Of a stretch of DNA of 64,000 nt, positions 56,912-64,000 are shown piece after piece. Source of the DNA: Paludisphaera soli (GTDB taxonomy: Bacteria > Planctomycetota > Planctomycetia > Isosphaerales > Isosphaeraceae); the NCBI RefSeq assembly GCF_011064595.1, contig NZ_JAALJI010000016.1:62001-126000 (forward strand). Direction: 5' to 3'. How positions within the stretch are numbered: position 1 is the stretch's first letter; every line of letters starts with the position of its first letter. The notes beneath the pieces are model-generated. The model saw only the letters and a list, made by a program, of their open reading frames with translations, was not told the origin of the DNA and searched no databases. The position numbers and the translations under genes are program-made.

Positions 56912-58516
56912 TCATTCGGGCTTCGCGGGCTCGGCGTCGGCCCCCGGCTGGGGCGCGGGGCCCTCGACGCGCTCGGCGATGCGGGCCAGGGTGTTCAGGA
57001 TCTCGCCCTGGCCGGACTCCAGCTCCTCGATCTCGCGACGGAGGGCGGGGGGAAGGACTTCCTCGGCGGGGCGGCCCTGGTCCACCTTCACGGTGTCGTC
57101 GTTCAGTCGGGCCTGGAGCATCCGGATCATCTTCAGCTCGGCGATCAGGCGGTTCAGCTCCCGCTCGCGCTGGCGAAGGTCCTTCGGCAGCGGGGTGCCG
57201 GGCTTGGGCGGCGTCGAGGGGGGGAGGCGGCGGAGGGCCTCGGCGAGCGCGAGCAGGTCCTCCTCGATGCGCCTCTCCATGCGGACGGTGGGCTCGGACG
57301 GGTCCCCCTTCTGGAGCAGGATCCGGACGGTCCCCATCTCGCGGTTGATGACGCGGAGGGCGGTCGGCAGGGCGATGCCGAATTCGGTCTCCTCGGTCAG
57401 GGCGCGGAGCTGGTCGATCCGACCGGCCAGCTCGTCCTCCTTGGGGGCGAGACCGGTGACGAGGAGGAGGGCGGTGCGCGAGTTCTGGGCCACGCGGGGG
57501 GCCTGGCTCTCGGTGGTCTCGCGGATGGAGACCTGGATCTCGTGCATCTCGGCCAGCTCGGCGAGGATCCGCGAGAGCAGCTCGGTCCGCAGCTCGACGA
57601 GCAGGGCCTCGGTCGCCTTGTCCAGCTCGCCGCTCGACTTGACGAGGTGCTTGAGGGCCTCGTCCTGCTTGACGGCGGCGGGGTCGGCGGCCTCCTTCCC
57701 GAGCTGGCCCTCGGCCTCGCCCATCGCGGCGGAGGCGCGAATCAGGTCCTTCTGGAGCGCGACGCCCTGGTTCCCCAACCGGGCCGAGGCCGCCCCCAGC
57801 GCGTCGGCCGCCTCGCGGTTGCGGGCTTGGTCCTTCTCGAACTTGGCGAACTCCTCCTTGCTCGGCTTGGCCTCCTTGGCCTCGACGGCCTCCCGCGACC
57901 AGGCCAACTCGCGGCGCTCCTCGGCGACGATCCGGGCGAGCCGCGCCTGGGTCTCGCGCAACTGGCGGAGCCGGGCCAGCTTCATCTGGAAGTCCAGGTC
58001 CTCGGCCAGCAGCAGGCGGCGGAGGTGCTCGAGCTTGGCGAGCATCTCGCGGACCTCGGTCTCGGCCTTGGCGAGCTGGGCGTCGCTCAGGAGCTTGCGG
58101 GCGTCCTTCATCTGCTGGAGGATCAGCTCCTCGCGCGAGAACTTCAGCGCCAGCTTGAGTCGCGAGGCGTTCTCGGGCTCCAGGCTGCGCAGGGCCTCGG
58201 AGAGCCGGAACATCCGCTCCTCCAGCTCGTTCATCTGGGCCGCGACGTTCTCCTGCGTGAACCCGATCGCGTCGCGGTCGGAGACCTTCGGGTCGGCCCC
58301 CGGGTCCTTCCTGGGCTCCTCGGCCTTCTTCGCGGCCGGCTTGTCGGCGGGCTTGGGCTCGGCCTTCTTCGCGGCCGGCTTCTCGGCCGGGGCGTCGTCG
58401 AAGACGTCGCCGGCGTCCTGGGCGCGGGCGGACCCGGACCCGGCCCAGGCGAGGGCCAGGGGCGCCAGGAGGAGGAGGAGCCGCGAGGGGCGGCGGCGAT
58501 CACGGCTTGTCGTCAT
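56912..58516 (-). CDS. Exported coiled-coil hypothetical protein
   Basis: A 534-residue protein with a signal (RLLLLLAPLALAWAGSGSAR), then a low-complexity Ala/Lys/Pro region with the repeated KPAAKKAEP unit. A long helical, coiled-coil body follows from about residue 80 to the end (MNELEERMFRLSEALRSLEP, LLAEDLDFQMKLARLRQLRE). No catalytic motif. It overlaps the DUF4175-like gene by 17 bases, so the two are likely made together and may interact in the periplasm. Function not recognised. Confidence 0.75.
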   Translation of the reverse strand: MTTSRDRRRPSRLLLLLAPLALAWAGSGSARAQDAGDVFDDAPAEKPAAKKAEPKPADKPAAKKAEEPRKDPGADPKVSDRDAIGFTQENVAAQMNELEERMFRLSEALRSLEPENASRLKLALKFSREELILQQMKDARKLLSDAQLAKAETEVREMLAKLEHLRRLLLAEDLDFQMKLARLRQLRETQARLARIVAEERRELAWSREAVEAKEAKPSKEEFAKFEKDQARNREAADALGAASARLGNQGVALQKDLIRASAAMGEAEGQLGKEAADPAAVKQDEALKHLVKSSGELDKATEALLVELRTELLSRILAELAEMHEIQVSIRETTESQAPRVAQNSRTALLLVTGLAPKEDELAGRIDQLRALTEETEFGIALPTALRVINREMGTVRILLQKGDPSEPTVRMERRIEEDLLALAEALRRLPPSTPPKPGTPLPKDLRQRERELNRLIAELKMIRMLQARLNDDTVKVDQGRPAEEVLPPALRREIEELESGQGEILNTLARIAERVEGPAPQPGADAEPAKPE

Positions 58517-60746
58517 CGAAGACCTCCTGGGCGCGGGACTCGCGGGCCTGCTCGGTCTCGCGCAGGACCTTCTGTTCCATCTTGATGACCTCGGCCACCT
58601 GGTTGACGACGTCGACGAAGCTCTCCCACTGCGACATTTGTTCGAGGATGGTCTTCATCGTTGTAACAACCTCGGCGTGCCGGCGTCGAGCTTCATCCTT
58701 GGCCGGTCCGTTGCGGTCGGCGGCCGAGGCGAAGGCCTGGAGCGACGCCTGGAGCTGGGCCATCGGCCCCGAGGCCAGGTTCCGCAGCGGGTCGACCACG
58801 CCGTGCTGCAGCAGCCGCTGCGACTTCGGCGAGCCGACCTGGTTGAGCTTCATCTCCTGGAGGGCGTCGGCAACGCGGCCGGCGATCTGGCCGAGCTGCC
58901 GGCCCGCGCCCTGCTCGGCGCGGGCCATGGCGACGATCTCTTCGACCTTCGGGTCCCCTTCCAGCGCGGGGGTCTGCTTCTCGGTGGCCTCCAGGATCGC
59001 CAGGAACTTGGCCCGCTCGGCGCGCTGGCGGATCAGGATCTCGTAGAACAGCTCGTCGGGCGAGACGACCGAGAAGGCGAGGACGCCCGATCGGCCGGTC
59101 TGCACTCCTCGGGCGCACTGGTCGTCGGCCTCGGCGGTGAACCGCAGGACGGCGCCCACCGGCGGCGGGTCGGACTGGAGGGCCACGTCGTGGCGCGCCT
59201 GATGGTCCAGCGTGGGCCGCGCGGGGTCGGACTCGAACGGGATGGCGATCGTCGACCGCTTGGTCTGGGCCTCGGGCTTGCCGGCGTCGGCCTCGCCGGC
59301 GATCACGCTGCGGTCGGCCTGGATGCGGAGGGCGGCCAGGCCGAAGTCGTCGGTCGCGGCGAGGGTCAGGGGGATGGTGGCGACCGGCGTCACGCGACCG
59401 CCGACGCCCATCGCCCGCAGCGTGACGCGGGGCTCGCGGTCTCGCAAAAGGCCGACGGATAGGAACGACGGCTTCGAGGTCAGCCCGGTCTCCGACGAGG
59501 TGAGGACAATTTCCAGCGTGACGGCCTCGCGGAGCGTCCAGGTGGTCGTGAAGGTCCGGCCGTCGGTTCGGGTGAGCGGGGGTGCCGCGCCGGGGTTCAC
59601 GATGATCTTCGCATCGGAGAGTTCCTGGGTCCCCTCCAGCGTCAGCTCCACCTCGCTGTCGGGGAGGAAGAGGAGTCGCGAGGGGGCGTCGTCCACCTCG
59701 CGGGACTCGGGGTCGGCGGTGCCGGGCTCCTTCACGCGGATCCGGGTGCGGGCCAGGGCGGGGCGGTCGACGCGCTCGATGGGGATCGGCCCGAGCCAGT
59801 CGTCGCCGCCGGTCAGCTCGAAGGTGGACGAATCCGAGGACGGCGGGAACTCGTACTGGTAGCGCGACGGGGCCGTCTCGGTCATGGTCGCCGACCTTGA
59901 AGGGCCCTGCAGGGCGCGCTCGCGGACGGTCACGGCCCCGGGCGCCCGGGAGGTCTTCGGCTTCGAGCGGAGGAGAAGGGGGGGCTCGCCCCGGCCGCCG
60001 ACGGACCAGCGATCGGCCGTCGGCTCGATCAGGGGGAGGTCGCTGCGCACTTCCACGAGCGTCCGCTCGTCGCGGGGGGCGATGAGCCGGCCGCGGGCGT
60101 CCAGGCCCATGACGGTCAGGTAGGTCTCCTGCGGCCAACGCTCCTCGGAGCCCCGCAGCCAGCGGGCGAAGCTGAGCCGCGCGGCGTCGGGGTCGATGGT
60201 CGCGAAGGCGACGGGGACGATCAGGGCGAACGTCCCGAGCGCGGCGTAGGCGATCGTCCGGCCCGGGTTCCAGAGCTGCGTCCAGTCCGAGGATCGCAGG
60301 GCTTCGGACGCGCGACGGACGGCCAGGCGGATCATGGCCGGCGACGCGTCGCTCCCTTCCTCGTCGAGCAGGCCGGGGAGCTGCAGGACGTCGGCGACCT
60401 GCTGTCCCAGGCCCGGCCGATGGCGGTCGAGCGTCAGGGCCAGCGACAGCTCGTCCAGCCGCGCCGGGGCGAGGCGTCGCGAAGCCCGGACGTAGACGAG
60501 GGCCGCGACCGCCGCGAGGGCCGTCGCCAGTAGGGCCAGCCGCGCGGCGAGGCCCGGCCGGAGCGACCAGTCGAGCAGGACGAGGGCCGCGCCGGCGGCG
60601 ACCGCGATCGCGAGGGCTTCGGCGAGGACCTCCAGGGCGAGCTGCGACCGCAGCCGACGTCGCAGCCGCGAGAGTTCGGCCCTCAGCCGGCCTCGGGCCT
60701 CGGCGATCGTGGCGTCCGTGGTCGTCGCTTCGTTCAGGGTCGGCAC
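58500..60746 (-). CDS. DUF4175-like membrane protein
   Basis: A 748-residue protein with two N-terminal membrane helices (EALAIAVAAGAALVLLDWSL and LALLATALAAVAALVYV) and a third near residue 165 (AYAALGTFALIVPVAFATID). Beta-rich extracytoplasmic regions and a helical C-terminus (FYEILIRQRAERAKFLAILE, MKTILEQMSQWESFVDVVNQ) follow. This architecture matches planctomycete proteins related to DUF4175, commonly found after BatA- and VWA-type genes. The biochemical role is not known. It starts 37 bases after the VWA/GATase-like gene. Confidence 0.75.
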   Translation of the reverse strand: MPTLNEATTTDATIAEARGRLRAELSRLRRRLRSQLALEVLAEALAIAVAAGAALVLLDWSLRPGLAARLALLATALAAVAALVYVRASRRLAPARLDELSLALTLDRHRPGLGQQVADVLQLPGLLDEEGSDASPAMIRLAVRRASEALRSSDWTQLWNPGRTIAYAALGTFALIVPVAFATIDPDAARLSFARWLRGSEERWPQETYLTVMGLDARGRLIAPRDERTLVEVRSDLPLIEPTADRWSVGGRGEPPLLLRSKPKTSRAPGAVTVRERALQGPSRSATMTETAPSRYQYEFPPSSDSSTFELTGGDDWLGPIPIERVDRPALARTRIRVKEPGTADPESREVDDAPSRLLFLPDSEVELTLEGTQELSDAKIIVNPGAAPPLTRTDGRTFTTTWTLREAVTLEIVLTSSETGLTSKPSFLSVGLLRDREPRVTLRAMGVGGRVTPVATIPLTLAATDDFGLAALRIQADRSVIAGEADAGKPEAQTKRSTIAIPFESDPARPTLDHQARHDVALQSDPPPVGAVLRFTAEADDQCARGVQTGRSGVLAFSVVSPDELFYEILIRQRAERAKFLAILEATEKQTPALEGDPKVEEIVAMARAEQGAGRQLGQIAGRVADALQEMKLNQVGSPKSQRLLQHGVVDPLRNLASGPMAQLQASLQAFASAADRNGPAKDEARRRHAEVVTTMKTILEQMSQWESFVDVVNQVAEVIKMEQKVLRETEQARESRAQEVFDDDKP

Positions 60747-60783
60747 GATGATGGTTTCCTATCCTCGTTGATCCGCGTCCCGC

Positions 60784-63243
60784 TCAGACCAGCCGGTATC
60801 GCTTGCGGAGGAGCCATTCGGCGGTGAGGCCGACGACGATGATGCCGAAGAGCAGGGGGGCGTCCCACAGCTCGTCGCGGTTCTCGATGGTCCGGGTCAC
60901 CTCGCGCATGGGGATGGCGGCGTCGAGCTGGTCGACTTCGGACAGCTCGAACACCCGACCGCCGCTGAGCCGCGCCAGGTCGGCCAGGAGCGGGCGGTTG
61001 AGCGCCGGCTCATCGATCTCGCGGCGTGGGGGCTCGACCCGGAAGGCGGTCGTCGAGACCCGCGCCAGGTCGCCGCCGCCGCCCAGGTCGGGCGCGGACG
61101 CCGGGGCCACGCGGAGCGAGTACGCGCCGGCCTGCTGGGCGGGGAACTCGGCCGTCGCCAGCCCGGGGTCCTCGGGCGACTTCTCGAACCGGATCGGCTC
61201 CGGCGGCTGGCCGGCCGCCTCCAGCTCTGCGACCAGCTCCGACGCCTCGGCGAGCGCCGCGGGGTCGGAGTAGCGGACCGAGGCGTGGACCCGGTCACCC
61301 ACGCGATAGAGGCTCTTGTCCAGGTGGACCTGGAACGGGAACCGGCCGCCGAGCGCCTTGTTGCGGCCCACGCGGTCGACCAGCCGGGCCCAGAAGCCGT
61401 CGAAGTAGTCCTCGCCGAGATACCGCCAGCGGTAGGTGCTGTCGAAGCCGATGAACACGGTGCGGCCCGGCCCGTAGAGCTGCGAGGCCAGCAGGACGTG
61501 GCGGCCGTTCTGGTTGGCCATCCGGGGGTCGCCGTGACGGGCCAGCACCACCGCGCCGGGGCGGGCGCGGGTGACGGGGAAGCTCCAGTACATGCCGGGC
61601 AGGCTGGTCAGCGCGGCGCGGTTGCGGATCGGGTCGGGGTGGAACTCGAACACCGGGTCGCCCCGCCCTTCGGGGGTGAGGTCCAGCGTGTACGTGTTCT
61701 GAGTCGTCAGCCGGACCTCGGCGTCGCTGCGGAACAGGCCCGGGTCGCGGACCACGGGGAGGATCCTGGTCCAGTCGCCCCCCGGCGACTTGGGGTCGAC
61801 CGCCTCGAAGAGCTGCTGCGAGAACTGCTCGCCGGCGATGAAGATCAGGCCGCCGCCGTCCTTGCCCACGAACTTCTGGATCATCTCGGGCCACTGCGGG
61901 CCCATCGCCTTGATGTCGGGGTCGACCAGGAGGAGGGCGTCGTAGCGGGCCAGCTCCTCGTCGTTGTTCGGCAGCCGGGTGATGGGGCGGTCGCCGGGCT
62001 GGCGGAAGCCGGGGTCGGCGTGCTGGAGCCAGCCGGCGAACTCCACCTGCTGGTCGCGCATCAGCGCGTTGCGGAGGAACTGGACCTCGGGCGAGGGGCC
62101 GCCGGCGATCAGCAGCACGCGGATCTGACGCCGGACCACGCGCGACGCGGCGGTCGCGACGTTGTCGTCCTCGGTCAGCTCGGGGCCGGCGTCCTCGACC
62201 CGCGCGCGGTATTCGTACTGGCCGACGACGGCCGGGACCACGCGGAACGTCGCGCGCTTCAGGACCCCGTCCTCGCCCAGCACGACACGCTGGGAGCCGA
62301 CGGGCTCCCACGCCCCCTCGTTGACCCGGCGTTCGAGGACGACCGAGGCGTCGGCGTCTCGCAGGCCTCGGGACTCGACGACGACCGATATCGTCGTCGG
62401 GTCGCGGGCGAAGACGACGGGGTCGACCTGCAGCTCGGCCAGGCGGATGTTCCTGGGCCCCTCGTCGGCGCCGGCGGCGATCGCGAAGATGGGGATCTTC
62501 TGGCGGGCGGCGGCCTCGACCACCCGCGCCGGGTCCTCGCCGGCGTTGGACCGGCCGTCGGTGGCGATCACCAGGCCGGCGACCGGCTGGCCGCGATGCG
62601 CCGCGAGCACCCCGCGCAGGGCGTCGCCCAGCGGCGAGACGGAGAGCTTCGGCCGCACGTCTTCGAGCTTCCGCGCCCTCGCGGCGTCCCCCCCGCCGGG
62701 GCGGGCGGCCGACTCCAGGTCGTAGACGAACAGGTCGCGGCCCTTCGCCAGGGCCTCGACGTTCGCCCCCAGGACCTTCTGCACCAGGTCGAGCCGGGGC
62801 GACTCCCGCAGCCGATCGACGGGCGACTTGCCGTCCTTCGACTCGACGCCCAGCTTGGCGGCGATCGCGGCGGCCTGCGAGTCGTCGGTGTACGGGTCGG
62901 AGAACCGCATGCTCTCCGAGTCGTCCAGGATCAGGGCCAGTCGCGACGGGTCCTGCTCGCGGCGGACGAAGACCAGGACGGGTTCGATCAGCATGACCCC
63001 GAGCGCGGCGATCGTCGTCAGCCGGAGCGTCGCCAGGAGGACGCGACGCGACAGGCTCAGGTCCGGGCGGCCCCAGCGAGCCAACCGCCAGACCAGGAAC
63101 GCCAGCGCGAGCGCCCCCAGCGCCAGCCCGACCGCCGGCGCGCCGTGCGGCAGCGACGCGAATTCGAGCCGCACGTCGTCCGGGGGCGTCATCCCGGGCG
63201 ACGTCGCCTCGATCCCCAGGAGGTATTGCCAGAGTCGATTCAT
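60784..63243 (-). CDS. VWA/glutamine-amidotransferase-like membrane protein of the Bat-type operon
   Basis: An 819-residue protein. Membrane helices lie at about 38-58 and 70-95. Next is a VWA-like segment (LALILDDSESMRFSDPYTDD, PLGDALRGVLAAHRGQPVAG, VIATDGRSNAGEDP) with the MIDAS-type DDSES in place of DxSxS. A GATase1-like domain follows (RVLLIAGGPSPEVQFLRNAL, YDALLLVDPDIKAMGPQWPE, GGGLIFIAGEQFSQ). A last membrane helix at the C-terminus (LLFGIIVVGLTAEWLL) completes it. This is the usual planctomycete companion of BatA. The ATG at 63243 was chosen; another lies at 63255. Confidence 0.85.
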   Translation of the reverse strand: MNRLWQYLLGIEATSPGMTPPDDVRLEFASLPHGAPAVGLALGALALAFLVWRLARWGRPDLSLSRRVLLATLRLTTIAALGVMLIEPVLVFVRREQDPSRLALILDDSESMRFSDPYTDDSQAAAIAAKLGVESKDGKSPVDRLRESPRLDLVQKVLGANVEALAKGRDLFVYDLESAARPGGGDAARARKLEDVRPKLSVSPLGDALRGVLAAHRGQPVAGLVIATDGRSNAGEDPARVVEAAARQKIPIFAIAAGADEGPRNIRLAELQVDPVVFARDPTTISVVVESRGLRDADASVVLERRVNEGAWEPVGSQRVVLGEDGVLKRATFRVVPAVVGQYEYRARVEDAGPELTEDDNVATAASRVVRRQIRVLLIAGGPSPEVQFLRNALMRDQQVEFAGWLQHADPGFRQPGDRPITRLPNNDEELARYDALLLVDPDIKAMGPQWPEMIQKFVGKDGGGLIFIAGEQFSQQLFEAVDPKSPGGDWTRILPVVRDPGLFRSDAEVRLTTQNTYTLDLTPEGRGDPVFEFHPDPIRNRAALTSLPGMYWSFPVTRARPGAVVLARHGDPRMANQNGRHVLLASQLYGPGRTVFIGFDSTYRWRYLGEDYFDGFWARLVDRVGRNKALGGRFPFQVHLDKSLYRVGDRVHASVRYSDPAALAEASELVAELEAAGQPPEPIRFEKSPEDPGLATAEFPAQQAGAYSLRVAPASAPDLGGGGDLARVSTTAFRVEPPRREIDEPALNRPLLADLARLSGGRVFELSEVDQLDAAIPMREVTRTIENRDELWDAPLLFGIIVVGLTAEWLLRKRYRLV

Positions 63244-63299
63244 CCCGCGTTCCATCCTCGTTCCAGGGGACGCCCCACCTCGCCGCGCTCGCCTTCGTC

Positions 63300-64000
63300 T
63301 CAACGGGAACGGCCGACCCAGGCCGCGAAGGCCGCCTCGGCCACGAGCAGCACCAGAAGGGCCGTCGCCAGGTCGCGCCAGATCTCGCGGCCGGTCGCCG
63401 CGAACGAGGAGGCGTCCCCGCGGACGGCGACCTCCACGTTCAGGGGCCGCATCAGGGTCTTCAGCTCCTCGGCCTCGATCCTTTCCAACCGGCTCTCGCG
63501 GACGTCGGGGTCGGCCGCGAAGACGTCCTCGCGAGAGCCGAGCGGGCCCTCCTCCCAGGAGAGCCGATACACCCCCGCGCGGCGGGTGTCGGGGACGTCG
63601 ATCCGCACGGCCGGGCCGCGGTCGTCGGCCGGGTCTTCCGGCAGGGGCACGGCCGAGAGCGAGACCGGCTCGGCCCCTTCGGGGGGCGTTAGCCGGGCGT
63701 TCGAGACCTCGTGGCTGGAATGGACGACGCGGCGGATCGGGTCGCCGGCCGTGACGGTGTTGGCCGTGGTCGTGGCGCGGGCCGCCCCCTTCGCCGCCTC
63801 GCGGATCGCCAGCACGAAGCTGGGCTCCACCGGCCAGTCGTTGCCGGCGCGGTCGGCGGTCGTCGTCCAGAGCAGGACCCGGCCCTCGCCCACCACCCGC
63901 TCGGCCACCGCCGCCGAGCGGTCGGGGTCGTTCCAGCGGGCCAGGACGCGCGCCTGGCCCCGGTCCTTCTCGTCGGCCTTGTACCGATCTCCGCCTTCGG
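63300..64000 (-). CDS. BatA-like/VWA-type membrane protein (5' end outside the window)
   Basis: The frame is open from the right edge of the window to a stop at 63300 (233 residues), so only the C-terminal part is seen; any apparent internal start is not real. Segments include ARVLARWNDPDRSAAVAERV, GEGRVLLWTTTADRAGNDWP, RAGVYRLSWEEGPLGSREDV and a final membrane helix ATALLVLLVAEAAFAAWVG. This matches the C-terminal half of planctomycete BatA-type proteins, whose N-terminal membrane domain would lie beyond the window. MoxR and DUF58 genes are expected further upstream. Confidence 0.8.
   Translation of the reverse strand, partial: EGGDRYKADEKDRGQARVLARWNDPDRSAAVAERVVGEGRVLLWTTTADRAGNDWPVEPSFVLAIREAAKGAARATTTANTVTAGDPIRRVVHSSHEVSNARLTPPEGAEPVSLSAVPLPEDPADDRGPAVRIDVPDTRRAGVYRLSWEEGPLGSREDVFAADPDVRESRLERIEAEELKTLMRPLNVEVAVRGDASSFAATGREIWRDLATALLVLLVAEAAFAAWVGRSR

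Overview
The window is very GC-rich and gene-dense, and almost certainly comes from a planctomycete chromosome, most likely family Isosphaeraceae (Paludisphaera, Singulisphaera or Tautonia-like). This is inferred from several things together: the alternative complex III plus caa3-type oxidase operon, an exosortase/EpsI pair, a BatA/VWA/DUF4175-like membrane operon, secreted STN-like and NPCBM proteins, and sigma-54 control. I recognised no rRNA, tRNA, CRISPR array, phage or intact insertion sequence.

Layout. 1-3.4 kb (minus): two tandem HEAT-type paralogues, one cut by the window edge, and a GT4 glycosyltransferase. 3.4-10 kb: an exopolysaccharide/exosortase locus with an HAD phosphatase, a WecG/TagA/CpsF transferase, an exosortase, a Wzz/BY-kinase and, after a small membrane protein, an EpsI-type protein. 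10.2-14.1 kb (plus): a carbamoyltransferase-SxtJ-DUF5989 cassette, a gene broken by an in-frame TAG, and a hexapeptide acetyltransferase. 14.1-18.5 kb: DUF1697, a REP-like repeat, phosphoglycerate mutase and several small genes.

18.6-28.2 kb holds what I consider the most interesting unit. A sigma-54 activator, a histidine kinase and a receiver-kinase hybrid sit among envelope or stress-type genes: YqjD/YqjE-like proteins, a CBS protein, an AI-2E-family permease fused to a B12-binding-like domain, an FPASDPPS-motif protein, a Cys-rich protein and a DUF4126-like protein. Five transcription units have -24/-12 (GG-N10-GC) sigma-54 promoter candidates. All lie about 60-100 bases before the start codon. 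I read this as one phosphorelay/sigma-54 stress regulon.

28.3-41.2 kb (minus) is a complete respiratory operon: ActA-B-C-D-E-F, a small membrane protein, SCO, CoxB with cytochrome c, CtaD (A2 type), CtaE and subunit IV. Most genes overlap by a few bases. 41.4-49.7 kb (plus) encodes a 2057-residue membrane protein ending in a GH94 phosphorylase, coupled to a secreted glucanase-like protein; a beta-1,2-glucan system is inferred. 49.8-51.6 kb has a small hypothetical gene, a 230-bp MITE-like element with a perfect 9-bp target duplication, and a beta-carbonic anhydrase. 51.8-64 kb (minus) is a planctomycete-type operon: BatA-like (partial), VWA/GATase-like, DUF4175-like, coiled-coil, small secreted, NPCBM and STN-like proteins.

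Starts were moved from the longest open frame where overlap with the upstream stop codon, a ribosome binding site or family length argued for it. Functions are from recognition of motifs only; no search was run.
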